This document shows positions 32,168-44,354 of a stretch of DNA of 64,000 nucleotides, piece after piece. This DNA is from Amphibalanus amphitrite. Taxonomy: Eukaryota > Arthropoda > Thecostraca > Balanomorpha > Balanidae. The position numbers and the translations under genes are program-made. Position 1 is the first letter of the stretch, and every line of letters starts with the position of its first letter. The stretch covers positions 558,001 to 622,000 of the forward strand of contig NW_024881589.1 in assembly GCF_019059575.1 (NCBI RefSeq), written 5' to 3'. The notes beneath the pieces are model-generated. The model was not told the origin of the DNA. It did not search any database and worked only from the letters and a program-made list of their open reading frames with translations.

Positions 32168-33433
32168 TATATTACCAATTTAGAATTGCGCTATTATTTG
32201 CTAAGTGCTGGCCATTGGAGAAAGGAAATGTAGCGCAAAGTATGGAGGAATAACACATGTTTGCTCCTAGCACGTATGTTTTGTATAATTCCTCTTACCG
32301 CAACAGATATTCTTCCAAAACTACAATCGTGCTATTTTTCCGCGCCGGTTGCCTCCCCAGAGCCCGTCCTTGGTATCGCCTATAGCTTCCGTTCCCGCTA
32401 CGTGAATGAAAGTCACGTGACTACTACAGGTTTGCGCTCAGTACTAACACACCTAGCCCAAGGGCCGGTCCATAGCGGGGAGGGGTAGAACGCCTGAGCT
32501 CCAGCGCAGTGGAGGTGGTGGTGGCCCGTATCATAAAGAGGCAACCGTAAGCAGAACTACAACTGCCGCAGTATAAGATTATGATCAAGTTTTCTTTAAA
32601 TGTATTGATTGACAAGAAAGTGCAATGTTTATCCGATATAATAAAACGGTGTGCAAGGCCTTGGAAGAACTATAAAACATATTCAGCAACGTATAAATTT
32701 CTGATACAGGCCATGACCTTTCACCTTGCCTCCGGGGAGGACCGCTCAGGAAGCCACATACCGAACGAATCGAGGCCTCGCAGCGCGGCGGCAGAGGAGG
32801 TGGATAAACCATCGCCAGATCTTTCGATTACTTATGTTTCCAGAAGAAGGAGGGGGGTGGAGGGGGGGGGGGGGGCTATTTTCAACCCACTCACCAATCC
32901 TTTCCTTATTAACTTATAGCTTACCGAAAAATGAAACACATTGGTGGCCGTCACGAGATGTAGCGAAGAGTGCCTCAGCCACACCGGTTTTGAGTAAACT
33001 TTAAGCATTCGAATTCAGGCCAGTGATCCTGAAGCATTATTTTATTTTTGTCGTGCATAAGCTGGGATGACGTGGTCCAAGTTAATTGCGAAGAAACGGT
33101 TTTAGTTTCAGAACGTTTATGAGGCTAGTCGCGCCAAATAGTATACGTTTGTTGTAAAATGTCAAATAGCATGTTGACGTGCTATCCAGATGATGGAATT
33201 TATTTGACACAAGAAGTCAAAAAGTGGCATCGTTAGTCATCCTGCATACCTATAAATCGATTCGTCACCTTGGTTCGAGCTCAATAGTTCTTTTCGCGGA
33301 TGATCGGTTTCATTTTCTTTTATTTGGGGGGGGGGGGCAGTTTATGAGCCAGTAACCACCCTCCCCAGCCCCCCAAACAACCATTGTTGACAAATACTGT
33401 GATGGCCTAAAAAATGCCCTCAATTGTGTAACG
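32168..33433. other. Gene-free stretch with G-runs
   Basis: No supported gene. G-runs at about 32854-32874 and 33326-33338 may be relics of hairpin-type element ends. Confidence 0.4.
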
Positions 33434-33435
33434 TA

Positions 33436-34304
33436 GGGAAGAATGAGGTAACTTGAGCCGCTTTTGTTTTTCGTAAGCTACAGGCTAACTTACCTACTGA
33501 TCATTTTTCTGCGTTTACGAGTTGGACGGACAGAGTGGTCATTGCGCACGTAATGGTGGCCAGAAATGTTTCATACCGCTTATTTTTGTACTGAAAGGCT
33601 ACGTCAAAAATCATCTTGCACGTTGCTCATCTTACCCCATGGGCGGGGTAAGTTGAGACACGTCGTGGGGAAAGTTGAGCATGGAAGGAAAAAGCGAACC
33701 TCTTCTTTTCCCGGGCGCGGCGAAGAGTGGGCTCTTTTATTTACTCCATGACATACATACTTATGGCAAAGTTTTTTTCCTCCATCAAAAAGTGATTGTT
33801 TTAAGCCTTCCAATAACTCGTCAAGTTTTCTATCACGAAAGAAATCATTTTATCCTTCAGATAATCTGCAAATCACTTACAACTTGTGTAATCAACAAAG
33901 AAAAACAATTTCCTACCATTTTTATTCAGCAGATACAAGCGCAGCTCAGTTTGGTTTTCGACAGCGGAGACAACAATGGCTTATCCGGCTCATCTTCCCC
34001 CAGGTGAAAATGGCTCATCTTGCCCCACCCGTGGCCATTTTCGATTAATGACACCCGCTAAGGAAAATAACCATGCACCGCAGATAACAACCATCTCATT
34101 TTAAAGGCAAAACATGTCTTAGTTATCAGGGGCGATACCACATGTTACCGGGTGCTGAGCGTGAGAACGTTGCCGTCTCACGTGAAAGACTACAGCATCG
34201 TAAGCGAACGGCACATGGAAGCTCAAGTCAATCAGCGCCATAGGAGCTGAGAAACATGGGGTGGCTAAACTTGCCCCTTGGCTCATCTATACCTCACTCT
34301 CCCC
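33436..34304. mobile_element. TA-flanked element related to 39093-40039
   Basis: Starts GGGAAGAATGAGGTAACTTG and ends with a near-complement finishing CCTCACTCTCCCC, with TA at both sides (33434-33435, 34305-34306). Words like GGGGTAAGTTGAG and its complement recur inside near both ends. No transposase. Confidence 0.75.
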
Positions 34305-34345
34305 TATTTGGGGCTCGCAACCTTGATTCGTTAGAGTTATTTGTC

Positions 34346-34613
34346 CTATGAGAAAAACATTTTTAAATGGCCTCCTTACAATGAAATACCGAAAGATGAA
34401 ATAATGAAATAATTATTGATGATTTCGACCACAGGTCATTATCAAAATAAGCCAGACAGAACTTTTGTCAAACTCAACTTTTGTCGACAAAAGTTCTGTC
34501 TGGCTTATTTTGACAATGACCTGTGGTCGAATTCATCAATAATTATTTCATTATTTCATCTTTCGGTATTTCATTGTAAGGAGGCCATTTAAAAGTGTTT
34601 TTTTTTCTCATAG
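34346..34613. repeat. Long near-perfect palindrome, arms about 125 bp
   Basis: The left arm from CTATGAGAAAAAC is mirrored at 34613 by GTTTTTTTTTCTCATAG with few mismatches. The centre lies around 34470-34485 between TTTTGTC and GACAAAA. Confidence 0.85.
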
Positions 34614-35972
34614 AACTTATACCTATGCCTTACATACAGCAAGTGCTTCAACAAGAGTTATTTGATGAACGAATGAATAGCTCCATTTGAGCATCAGCTG
34701 AAATCAATCCTAAAATTTAATCTACCAGTCTGCAACGAAAAGGTTTAAAAACCAGTGCAAGTTAGGTGCAGTTTCTAATCTATGCCGTTTTTTATTAAGT
34801 GTCTCATAGTTCAATTAATTGAGCCGCTTCTCTCACGATTCATTTTATGTGTTGCTTACATTGTTCAAGAAGTTATATTATTCGAGCTCGTTGGTCTTAA
34901 AAACTGCTATCGAAGTAAATTAAAGTGTTTCGGGCTTCGGCACTTAAAAAGCAATCGATATTTAACCCTCACCTATTTAGGCATTTCTTTTCAGCGTCTT
35001 ACATGTAGCGGAGGGGCGTAGAAACCTTCAGCCATTCGGCCCTTGATAAAAAGAGCCAGAGCTTCGCTGAAAAATAAAAAAGAGCGTGCTGCTCGTGACG
35101 AGAGAAATCCGATGATTTGAGGGTTCTGGTCATCGCTGACGAGAAAAAGCCAATTATTTTTATGTCCTGGTCAATGCTGAGATCCTAGGTCACTGGTTGA
35201 CCTCCCAGATCAGGTTAATAACCCAAAAGCACGGAAAATTGGGTCCTGTTAGAATTTCTACAAGTGAAGTTTGCTGGGACTTGGCTTGCTTCTGACTGCG
35301 AATTTGCACGTGCTTTGATCAAAGATGATGTATCAAAGCATTTGGGGTAGGACGGGTCACGCCAGATCACCCATTAGGCGTTCTGCCGGCTATATAGAAT
35401 GTTAACCAGCACTTACAGCCTGGCAACATATTGCATAGGCACTATAACTGATACTTAAGTATGCCTAGTTTTCAAATGCTAAAATGGGTGCTAAATTTCA
35501 AACCAACACTTCCTAAAAACCACAGTAAAAAGGTGTAAATTTAAGGAAGTTAACCGAGATCATTTCAAGTAAATGACCTTAACCTGAGTTTCACGTGACC
35601 TTGGCACCCACAACAATTAATGAGACAAACATTAGATAGTATATTTCACATGTTGTCACGTTGCTAATCACGAAACGACTATGGAAACACACAGAAGATG
35701 TGCGCTGACTTTCAATTGCTATTCTGGCCTGACATGATCTTGAGAAAAATAATCACAGGTTAAAGGTAATTTGGTTCAGGGATTTAAAATTATCAGACAA
35801 GATGTAAAAATGATAAGGGCTATTTAATTTTCCGGGAAGTTGTAAAATTGATTAACTCCAGGGCACCAAAGAATCGTCGCAATCCTTCGCTTTGCTGCGA
35901 TTTATTGGTGTAAAACAGCGGGCGCGGTCTACTTACCTCTACTTACGTAATGACATGATGTGGAGATGGAAT
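34614..35972. other. Gene-free AT-rich stretch
   Basis: No supported gene. Scattered TGACCT words at 35190-35215 and 35575-35600 hint at old repeat material. Confidence 0.4.
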
Positions 35973-36219
35973 TAAATTGATGAAATACTAGGACTTACTC
36001 CACAAGGAGATCGAATGGGTCGGAGCGCTTTCAATATGTATTATACATATCGTCGTCAGCGAATCAATAACGGGTCGAATCGAGTCGGGTATCTCTTCGA
36101 TACCCGACTCGATTCGACCCGTTATTGATTCGCTGACGACGATATGTATAATACATATTGAAAGCGCTCCGACCCATTCGATCTCCTTGTGGAGTAAGTC
36201 CTAGTATTTCATCAATTTA
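35973..36219. repeat. Perfect palindrome, 121-bp arms, 5-nt loop
   Basis: 35973-36093 and 36099-36219 are complementary at equal length around TCTTC. The flanks have no TIR or duplication signature. This is the longest perfect hairpin in the window. Confidence 0.9.
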
Positions 36220-36421
36220 CCTCTACTTATATGTGTGGTGAGGGCTAATATTCATTTTATCTGTGTTGATGAATGTGCAACAATTTCTATATGAACTGAG
36301 ACCAGTCCATATGAGTATGTTTTTCTCACGGACAATGACAATATAAAAAACAATGCGAATACAACCAAACGTCTCGGACAACAACGCGCCTTCGTCAGTG
36401 GAGAAAAATAAGTGTATAGGT

Positions 36422-37892
36422 TTAACCCTCGCCCCGTTGGGGGGGGGCATTTTGGCCCCCCCTGTGGTTTTTCCTGAATAGCAAGAAAACGGCGGCGCGC
36501 AGCGCCGCCAAATTTTCAGTACTTTCCGGGCATCAATTTGACACCTTCACACCAAATTTCAAGTCTTAGGTCGCTTTAGGTCAGGAGTTATTGAGGTCAA
36601 ACTGAGGTCATGTTCGAGCAAAAATGAGCAAAAAACATGCAATCTTGAAACGCTCACCAAATCTACAGTTATCAAGCAATTTCAAAGTTCTTTATATGGT
36701 CTAATAGACAAAAAGCGGCGCTACAAAACTGCAATCTCGGATTTTCAAAATTTTGGGTTTTTGACCCAAAAAAATTCAAAAAATTGATTTTTTTAGAAAA
36801 ACTAAAAAAAATCCAATTTTTTCCGAATTTCGAAAAACCGGAATATATGTGATAGTCCCTGCGCTTTTCTATATACATACCAAATTTCAGATCGATATCT
36901 CGTTTTTTGGCCAAGTTATAGCGAAAAAAACTGTTCAAAAATGATGACGTCAAATTTTTGAACTCAATTTTTAGCGATTCTAGACCTCGTACGGCAAAAC
37001 AAAGACCACCATTGAACTCCCCGTGACGAGCTGCATCGATTCGATACCCATTTTATGGAAAAATATCAACTTTGAAATTTGACCTTATTTGACCTGACCT
37101 TGACCTGACCTTGACCAAAACGTGACCTAAGCTGGCCCCAAAGGCTGCCTGACCCACATAATCGCATTTGTCATGTAAAATGGACCATAAAACATGTATC
37201 ACACGACACTTTCATATTGTGACCCCCCAGTGACCTGACCTCAGTGACCTGACCTGGTATCAGTGACCTCAACTAGCAAAATATGTGTTTGAAGAACATT
37301 TCCCCATCGATGATTTTCAATGAAATGCATTTTACTCGATTTTACAACGCATTTCTTGAAATGCCTGTAAACGGTGAAAATTGGACCTTTGACCTGACCT
37401 GTGCAGTGTCCCAAAATTACAATTTGGGTTGGGTTTCTGAGTGGGAAACTAGAGCCTGAAAAGGTCATTGAGAGTGGAAATCAGCAAAATGTGTGATAGG
37501 AATTTGATAGATGAGGAAAAACTTGACTATTTCAGTGCGTGTTTAGGGCTACAGCACTGGTGTCGGTGTTATTTCGCTCACTTGTGCAAAAGGACCATTT
37601 GAGAGTGGGAAATTCGCTTCAAAAATCATATGCGAGAGTGAAAAATCATTCACCACTGGGTGTCGTCTCCCACCCAAATCAACATATTTTGGGACACTGG
37701 ACCTGTGACGTCATCGGTTTGACCTAGGTCAATAAAATTGGGTCACAAGGTAGTTCCCTGATAGGGCTATCCAACACCGTTTGCCGCTTGTCGCTACGTT
37801 GCGTGGTTCTCGAGATCTTAGGGGGGGGGGGCCAAAATGCCCCCCCCCAACGGGGCGCGTTGCTCGGCAGAGCCCAACGGGGCGCGGGTTAA
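36422..37892. mobile_element. TTAA-flanked hairpin-end element (copy C)
   Basis: TTAA at 36422-36425 and 37889-37892. TIR CCCTCGCCCCGTTGG / CCAACGGGGCGCGGG. Hairpin loops are CATTTTGG (left) and CCAAAATG (right). An extra duplicated CCCAACGGGGCGCG block lies at the right end. The body is very rich in TGACCTGACCT repeats (37080-37250). No transposase. Confidence 0.88.
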
Positions 37893-38929
37893 CATCGATG
37901 AGAACTAAATGCAGCACCGTCTCGGTCTGGCCAGCCGGGTTGCCGATAAAATACACAAATGTTTATAAGCTTCCATGATGTGCTTAAAAAACTGCCGAAA
38001 ATATATCTTTAAAAAATAAAGATAACTACTTCATCGATGTTATCGAAAGAAAACATGTATGCCTAATTACTCATTTCTTGCCACTGACGGAGGCACTTTT
38101 TTTGTGCGAAACGTCTGGTTTTATTCGTATTGTTATATTGTTATCGTATTGTCATTCCCTGTGAGAAAAAAAGGATAACTCTTCAGTTAGTAACCATAAC
38201 AGCGAAACGGCTTATTGTAACACAATTCACTGTGTATACGAAACCTATAAGTCCCTAAAATAATTTTATATACAACTTTTAAAAAGATACAGCTCATACA
38301 GCTTGGGCATACAATTTTTTTCTGCATTAAGATAATATTAATTTATCTCCACAGAATATGGTAAATTAGTGCTGCTGAAGTTCGCTTTCGAAGCGTCTCC
38401 TCCAGACATTCCACAGCTCTCGTGCCATTTTGGATCACGGAACATGGCTGGGCGCAGGACACGTCAGGTCGTCTGCGAGCTTGGACGGACCACGTGACCA
38501 CCTCCTCCACTCCCCCTCACTCCCGTCCCCTTCCCCAGCAGGGCGTCCGATCTAACCGCGCCCCAGGCAGTCGACTCGGTCCGACCCTCCCCATGGTCGA
38601 GCCACGGCCCGGTGCCGCCTGAGTTTGTGCCGGGTGCAAAACTGGAGCAGTAACTAGCGCCGGAACTAGTAGTCAGCACGACCATCGTCAGATGGCAGGA
38701 GTAAATGGAATAAGCGGTTCCAGGTTTCAGAAGGAATGGGGCAGGAAAAAGCGCTGAAAACAATGTTTTGCTGATATAGCCATAAAAAGTTCACTGAATT
38801 AGGAGAGCAGCACATCAGTTTAAAGCCCTTCAGATGGTGGTTTTAATAAGCACACAATCATTTCCCAATTCGCCTCCAACGGTGTCACAGGCCAAGAATA
38901 CGCTGAAATACTAGTGTGTACAGAAACAA
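37893..38929. other. Gene-free stretch
   Basis: No supported gene. 38422-38622 is GC-rich and open on both strands but shows no domain and no matching splice sites. Confidence 0.4.
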
Positions 38930-40446
38930 CTGCGGGTCCCTGTACCGCTAATTGACAGGGGCACCGGCAAAGGTCATCTGAGGTCATGTGACGTCATAAA
39001 TCGTTTTTCTGTCAATAAATCACGACATGATGGTGCTAAAGACTTGTAAGTGGTACCAAACTGCTCGCCTGGTCAAGGCGCGTCGTTTGGTAGGGGAGAG
39101 TGGGGCACATTCGTGCATGGGGCACATTCGTTTTCAGCAGTTTATGGGAACACGAGTGACTGCACGAGCTCAAGGTAAATTATGGAAATATGTCTGTCAT
39201 TGCCGCCCTTCGTTCGCCGTAGAAGACAACACTGTACCTGATGTCATGCTTGATAAAAACGCAAATTTGTAATATTCGTGAGCTTTCCAAACTTTTCTCA
39301 TATCATCCATTTTCGTGATCCTGACTCGGAAATGTGGTTCAGCTTTTCAAAATTGGGGGTGAAGAAGCCCACTCTATTCACGGAACTGCTGCAAACTTGT
39401 TTGTTGAAAAAGTGTCATTTTTTTCAAAAAGAAATTTTGAAATATATTACTAATAACGTTGTGGGGCAGGTTCGTGTACGCACTGCCTGGGGGCACATTC
39501 GTGCATATTTTTTTTTAGTTTTTTTGCGATTTATGACTATCTGTAGTAGGTTTCTCTAATGACGCTCGCCTGACTCAGTCTCGACTGCTTGCGACGTCGT
39601 GACGAGCAATTCACGCGAACTTGGCGAGGTCACGGAGGCCGGCAGTTGGCACATTCTTGTTGGCCAGCCCATTCTTTCTACATTTGTTGTGCAATGCATT
39701 CTTGTCGAAAGGAATCAAGTGAAATGACCCCCTGCCAATTTCCTTTGGTAAATTTCTGGTAATGCCCGGTAATTTCTCGAATTTTGCCGGGTGAACGGAA
39801 GTGCCCCATCTCTTGAACGAATGTGCCCCATAGGTGGGGCAGTTTCGTGCAAATGTTCAGAGTTAATAAAAGTCATTTTTTCTAATGGAAGCAATAATTT
39901 TATAGGATAACTTTTAAAGAGGAAAACTATCTGCAATAGTTCCTTTTCATACTACAATCAACAATTTTGCCATTGCACTAACCAAAGAACAGATATATGG
40001 GTTTATCCATTTTTTGCACGAATGTGCCCCACTCTCCCCTATGCAGCATGACCATACCCCACAACCTCATTGATGAATGACCTGACCTTGACCTCGGGTC
40101 AAATTTCAAATTGACCTGTGAAGGTCATCACATACTTATTTCGCATCACCTCGGCGAGAGCAACAAAAAATGTATTGGCTTTATGTCTCTATGTTTCTTA
40201 GTTTAAAAGTTATATAGGTAACGAATTCCAAAACATTTTACCGTTGATGACCTCTGGTGACCTCAATATTGACCTGACTTGAAAATGTTTTATGTAAAAG
40301 TAATAGATCTTTAAACGACCTATCGAACGCCGTTTGCCGTTTGTCGCTGCGATGTGTAGTTTTTGAGATCTGAAGGGGGGGGGGGGGCGAATCGCCCCCC
40401 CCGCCAGTTTCTTGTCCCGGCGGAGCCCGCCAGGAATAGGGTTTAA
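38930..40446. mobile_element. Right part of a hairpin element split by a nested insertion (copy J)
   Basis: TGACCT-rich segments at 38930-39090 and 40042-40446 flank a nested TA element. The right end has a G-run, loop CGAATCG, C-run and ends at TTAA 40443-40446. The left TTAA end is not seen. Confidence 0.7.
39093..40039. mobile_element. TA-flanked MITE-like element nested in copy J
   Basis: Starts GGGGAGAGTGGGGCACATTC and ends with the complement GAATGTGCCCCACTCTCCCC, flanked by TA (39091-39092, 40040-40041). GGGGCA-x-TTCGTG words recur inside in both orientations. No transposase. Confidence 0.9.
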
Positions 40447-40752
40447 GGTAGTGTGCGAGCTTTCCTGGACCGTATGGAGTTAATGGCCCAGATAAGGACA
40501 ACCGGATTTTTAGAACTTATCCATACCTTCAAAACTTATGGAAACGTTTTAAATTCTTCAAATTTTGAGTACCCCAGTGCGAAATTCGCCCCGACGGGTT
40601 GTCGGTCGTACCCCAACCACATTTCACACCACTATGAACAATAAACGCACACACTGAAATCGCTATTACCGATATGCTCATCCAATCAAGTTTCGATAAA
40701 CCCGTTCATCATCATCTCCTGCGGTTTCGAACACGCCTGGTGGTGCGGTAGA

Positions 40753-40974
40753 CCGCGCCCAAAGCCAGGGCCCCGGTAACGTGAGGTAGCCGAGTCGGGG
40801 CAGCGTGCGCTGACCCAAGCCGGGGCCGCGCGTCCTCCCGGTGTCATGTGATAGCCCGGGGCTGCCCGCGGGGATGCGGTAGACCGCGCCCAAAGCTGCG
40901 GCCCCGGCTTGGGTCAGCGCACGCTGCCCCGACTCGGCTACCTCACGTTACCGGGGCCCTGGCTTTGGGCGCGG
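40753..40974. repeat. Perfect inverted repeat, 77-bp arms, GC-rich
   Basis: 40753-40829 is the complement of 40898-40974. The 68-nt spacer ends with a direct copy (40878-40896) of the left arm start GGTAGACCGCGCCCAAAG. This nested pattern fits template switching. Confidence 0.88.
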
Positions 40975-41210
40975 CTTCTGCTCATACTTTGTGGTGCGGT
41001 GGTGGTGCGTCGGGCCGCGCGCTCTGACTTCGGCCAAGAAAAATGTGTCAGCTGATCATTGTCATTTCTGCCACTTGCGTGTGGTGAAATGGGGTCATAA
41101 CTTAAGAGACGGCTTTTTCATATCAATTATTTTACATAAAATCATATTTCAAACCATAAATAATGTTCGACAGCCAAATAAAAGAAACAATACCAATACA
41201 GGCTTACAGT

Positions 41211-42261
41211 TTAACCCTCGCCCTGGCAGGGGGGGGGGGGTCGATGCGACCCCCCCCTAAGGTTTTTCGAAGATAGCGTAAAAACGGCGGCGCGCAGCGC
41301 CGCCAAATTTGGCACAGCATATGGGGCAACCTTTTTACATATGACCTGAAAATTTCAGGTCCGAGTGACCTAAGGTCAGGTCACCAGGTCAGAAAAACCG
41401 GTACAAGGTCATGGTCAAATTTCAATTTTCTTTTTGCACCTGTCCAACTCACAGTTTTGGACTGATTTCCTTCAAACTTTCAGGATGTGCCAAGTTCACC
41501 GAGTTGTATAACATATAGTTCGGGTTTTTTGAGGTCACTGACCTGAGGTCAGTTAGAGGTCATTACGTCGTAATGTTAAGCCTATGGGAAAATACTAAAT
41601 TCGGAAAATACTGGAGATATCCGCTTCATTCCATCACTTTTGTGCTTTGAAACCACAGTACTTAACAGCAGGTCACTTGGTGCTTCTTTGTTTGGTGTAC
41701 TTATCCATGGGTCAGGTCAAATGAGGTCAACTGAGGTCAAATGACGTTTTTGCCAATAACTTGGCACACAATGACGCTAGAGCTTAACAAATGGTATCAT
41801 TGTGTTCCTGGTGATCAGCCGAATCGAATGATATGCGATATGATGCAATTTGGTTAACTTGAACTTAATTTATAAATTTAAGTTTACTTAAAATTTAAGA
41901 AAAACTTTAAGTACACTTAAGCAAGCTAAAAAGTATATCATTCGACGCGCCTTGACGTGCTGAGTTCACTGGTGCTTTTATTTTTGCTTTATCTTAATTA
42001 GATCAAAAGTTATAAGCGAAAAACTTTTGACCTGTTTTTAGCGAAATTTTTATATTTATACCCCCCAAAACCCCCCTAAATATTGACCTAGAGCAACCAA
42101 ATTTGCACAGGGGCGAGAACTCCAGGGGGCCCACCTACCTACCAAATTTGGTGTTTCTAGGTGCCATAGGAGCCAATCGCGAGGGGGGGGGGGTCGCATC
42201 GACCCCCCCTCCCCCCTGCCAGGCCGTGTTATGAAAAATGCCCTGCCAGGGCGAGGGTTAA
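41211..42261. mobile_element. TTAA-flanked hairpin-end element (copy D)
   Basis: TTAA at 41211-41214 and 42258-42261. TIR CCCTCGCCCTGGCA / TGCCAGGGCGAGGG. Hairpin loops TCGATGCGA (left) and TCGCATCGA (right), exact complements. The body has many TGACCT/AGGTCA words and the phrase ATATCATTCGACGCG shared with copies B and others. Confidence 0.88.
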
Positions 42262-42565
42262 GGCTCGACATTGTGTTGTCTACGATTAGACAGCTGATAA
42301 CTCATTCCCGTACGTCAGAACTCTGTAATGACCTTTGCTTATTGTCACATGTGCGCCGCATTCGCGATTGTTGCCGACGCCTGTTTGCAGCTCAGCCCAC
42401 TACAATTGTTATACATATCGAAAAACCGATAAACTTTTAGGCGAAAAAGGCACTATTCCAGGCCCATTTTTGATTTTTTTTTTGCGATATTAGGTAAAAA
42501 CAGAAGCTTCTTATCCTAGGAAAAATAAAATGGAAAATCTTTCAAAGGTGGCACACTACCTTTAA

Positions 42566-43970
42566 GCGAGGCCCACGTGCAGATCTAGATAACTCCTCCA
42601 TCTGTTCCACGAGCTGCTTCACATGTGGCAGAGACACAACGTACCGGTATTTGTCTTGGAAATCCCGTCCCGTGCAGACGCCCGGGGACGCCCGTGCATC
42701 GAGCTCTGCAGTAACACCACGCAGACGTCCTGAAAGCCATTATGTGCAAAATGACAATCTGAGGCCAGTTTTACCAACAGAATCAGAAAAGTAGCCGCCT
42801 GCCGGAATTTTTTGCCTAAAGATCGCTTCACATACGGAGCGTAAGCGGTAAAGCCCTATCCACTTACGTGTCCATCGCACTTACGCTTCATCGTATGTGA
42901 AGCGGTATTTAGGCAAAAAATCTTTGTCGTTGGTCTCGGTGTTGTTGAAATGTAAGTGGTGCAATGTAAGTGAATAGTAAGTGGCGTAAATGTTAAACAA
43001 TTAACGCGTTGTTATAATTAAGTTGTCGCTTTCCTTTAGTCTGATGAACGTTGAGGGCGGATGTGACGTCATGCGTGACCTGTCACGTGCCCGCCCGGCG
43101 CTGACCAATCGCGTGCCGTTCCGGCTCCAGCGCCGGCCGGGGGTAGGGGCGTGTCAGCGCAGGTGGCTCCTTCCTTTCCGTGCCCGACTGCGGAGTGGTA
43201 CACATGTTGGCAATGCGTCTTAATTTCAAACGGTAAGCGCTGAATTCATATTTTAAACGGAAACGTGTTTGGATTGTTTTGTCTCCAGAGTCCAGATATT
43301 CGGGTGTTGAAAGTCTCTGACAAAACGCTTCCACGCATGTGCGATATGTTTTTCTACTCAATATATATATCTATTTGTCTATTCATTACTCAAGCGCTGA
43401 ATTGTTGATTTAATGTGTTAAAAGTTCAACCTTATGTTAAAACGTTATTTGGGGCCGCTTAGCAGGACGCAGTTTAAAGGACCTGGTCTGTGGGTCTATC
43501 TATAGGACCTGGCCTGTAGGACGTGACCTGCAGGATGCAGCAGGAAGCGTTTACCATGACGTGGCCTTGCGCATCTGTTGTAATAAATTAGAAGGGGACT
43601 AGAGAGTGTTGGATCGCCTGCTCGAGAGCCGACGCCGCCGTCGTCGCCCCGGCCAACGCTTACTTACACGAATACCGCTCCCTATCAGCATGCTGCGAGC
43701 TTACTGGCGGTTTGCGGCTTTTTATTGGTGAAGTTTTCGGAGAGTGTGCTGTTTTCAAAAAAGAGACCGAAGAATTGAGCAGCTTCTTCACCCTGGATTG
43801 CACTGCATTATCGCGATTTGAGTGCTGAGTCAGAGTCGCCTGCGTTCTAACCCAACAAGAACAAGATTTAAGAGGATTTTCCATGTTTTTTAGGCGTGCA
43901 CGCTCGATTCTGTAGAACGCGCCTGCCGTCCGAATTCCGAAGTCCCGAAGTCCGAAGTGCGAATTTTTCC
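42566..43970. other. Stretch with an exon-like minus-strand segment and a hairpin
   Basis: On the minus strand, 42600-42740 follows a good acceptor (GGCTTTCAG) and has an open frame containing KYRYVVSLPHVKQLVEQ. It resembles an exon but matches no family I know. An imperfect hairpin spans 42806-42922 (TTTTTTGCCTAAA paired with TTTAGGCAAAAAA). The rest shows nothing. The missing OGG1 5' exon(s) could lie here but were not found. Confidence 0.35.
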
Positions 43971-44174
43971 GACCTTGGTGTCATTAACCTGCCCTGGAAG
44001 TTCAACCAATCACATAGGACATCAACATTGGGTGTCATCGCCTCTCTTTTGTCACGGACAACACCCTCATTTTATACCTGGGTCAGGGGCCGGACGGCTG
44101 GGGTAGGGGTCCACCCGGTCCAACGGCACCACCCTCCATTATACTTTGACTCCGCCAATACGGGCGAGGGTTAA
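43971..44174. mobile_element. Right-end fragment of a copy A-like element (copy G)
   Basis: The sequence parallels the last 230 bp of copy A (TTCAACCAATCACATAGGAC, GTCCAACGG) and ends AATACGGGCGAGGG-TTAA at 44174. The left end is missing. Confidence 0.8.
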
Positions 44175-44354
44175 ACTAGCATAGATTAGTTAATTCGTTC
44201 GTTTTTTCGCCAATGCTATAGTCTTTTACCGGTTGCAGTTAGCAATGAGCGTAAAAGCGCACTTCATGAATATTTTTTAGAGCCATTTGTAAGCGACATA
44301 ATTTGTTTCATGATAATATTCGTTGTTTATGTTTTTTGTCACGTTATGTTTCAG

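Larger units (their letters stand above)
40443..42565. mobile_element. Possible outer TTAA element containing copy D
   Basis: GGTAGTGTGCGAGC just after TTAA 40443-40446 is mirrored by GGCACACTACC before TTTAA (42562-42565). If these are partner ends, copy D (41211-42261) and the palindrome at 40753-40974 are nested inside. The left TTAA is shared with the end of copy J. Confidence 0.5.
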
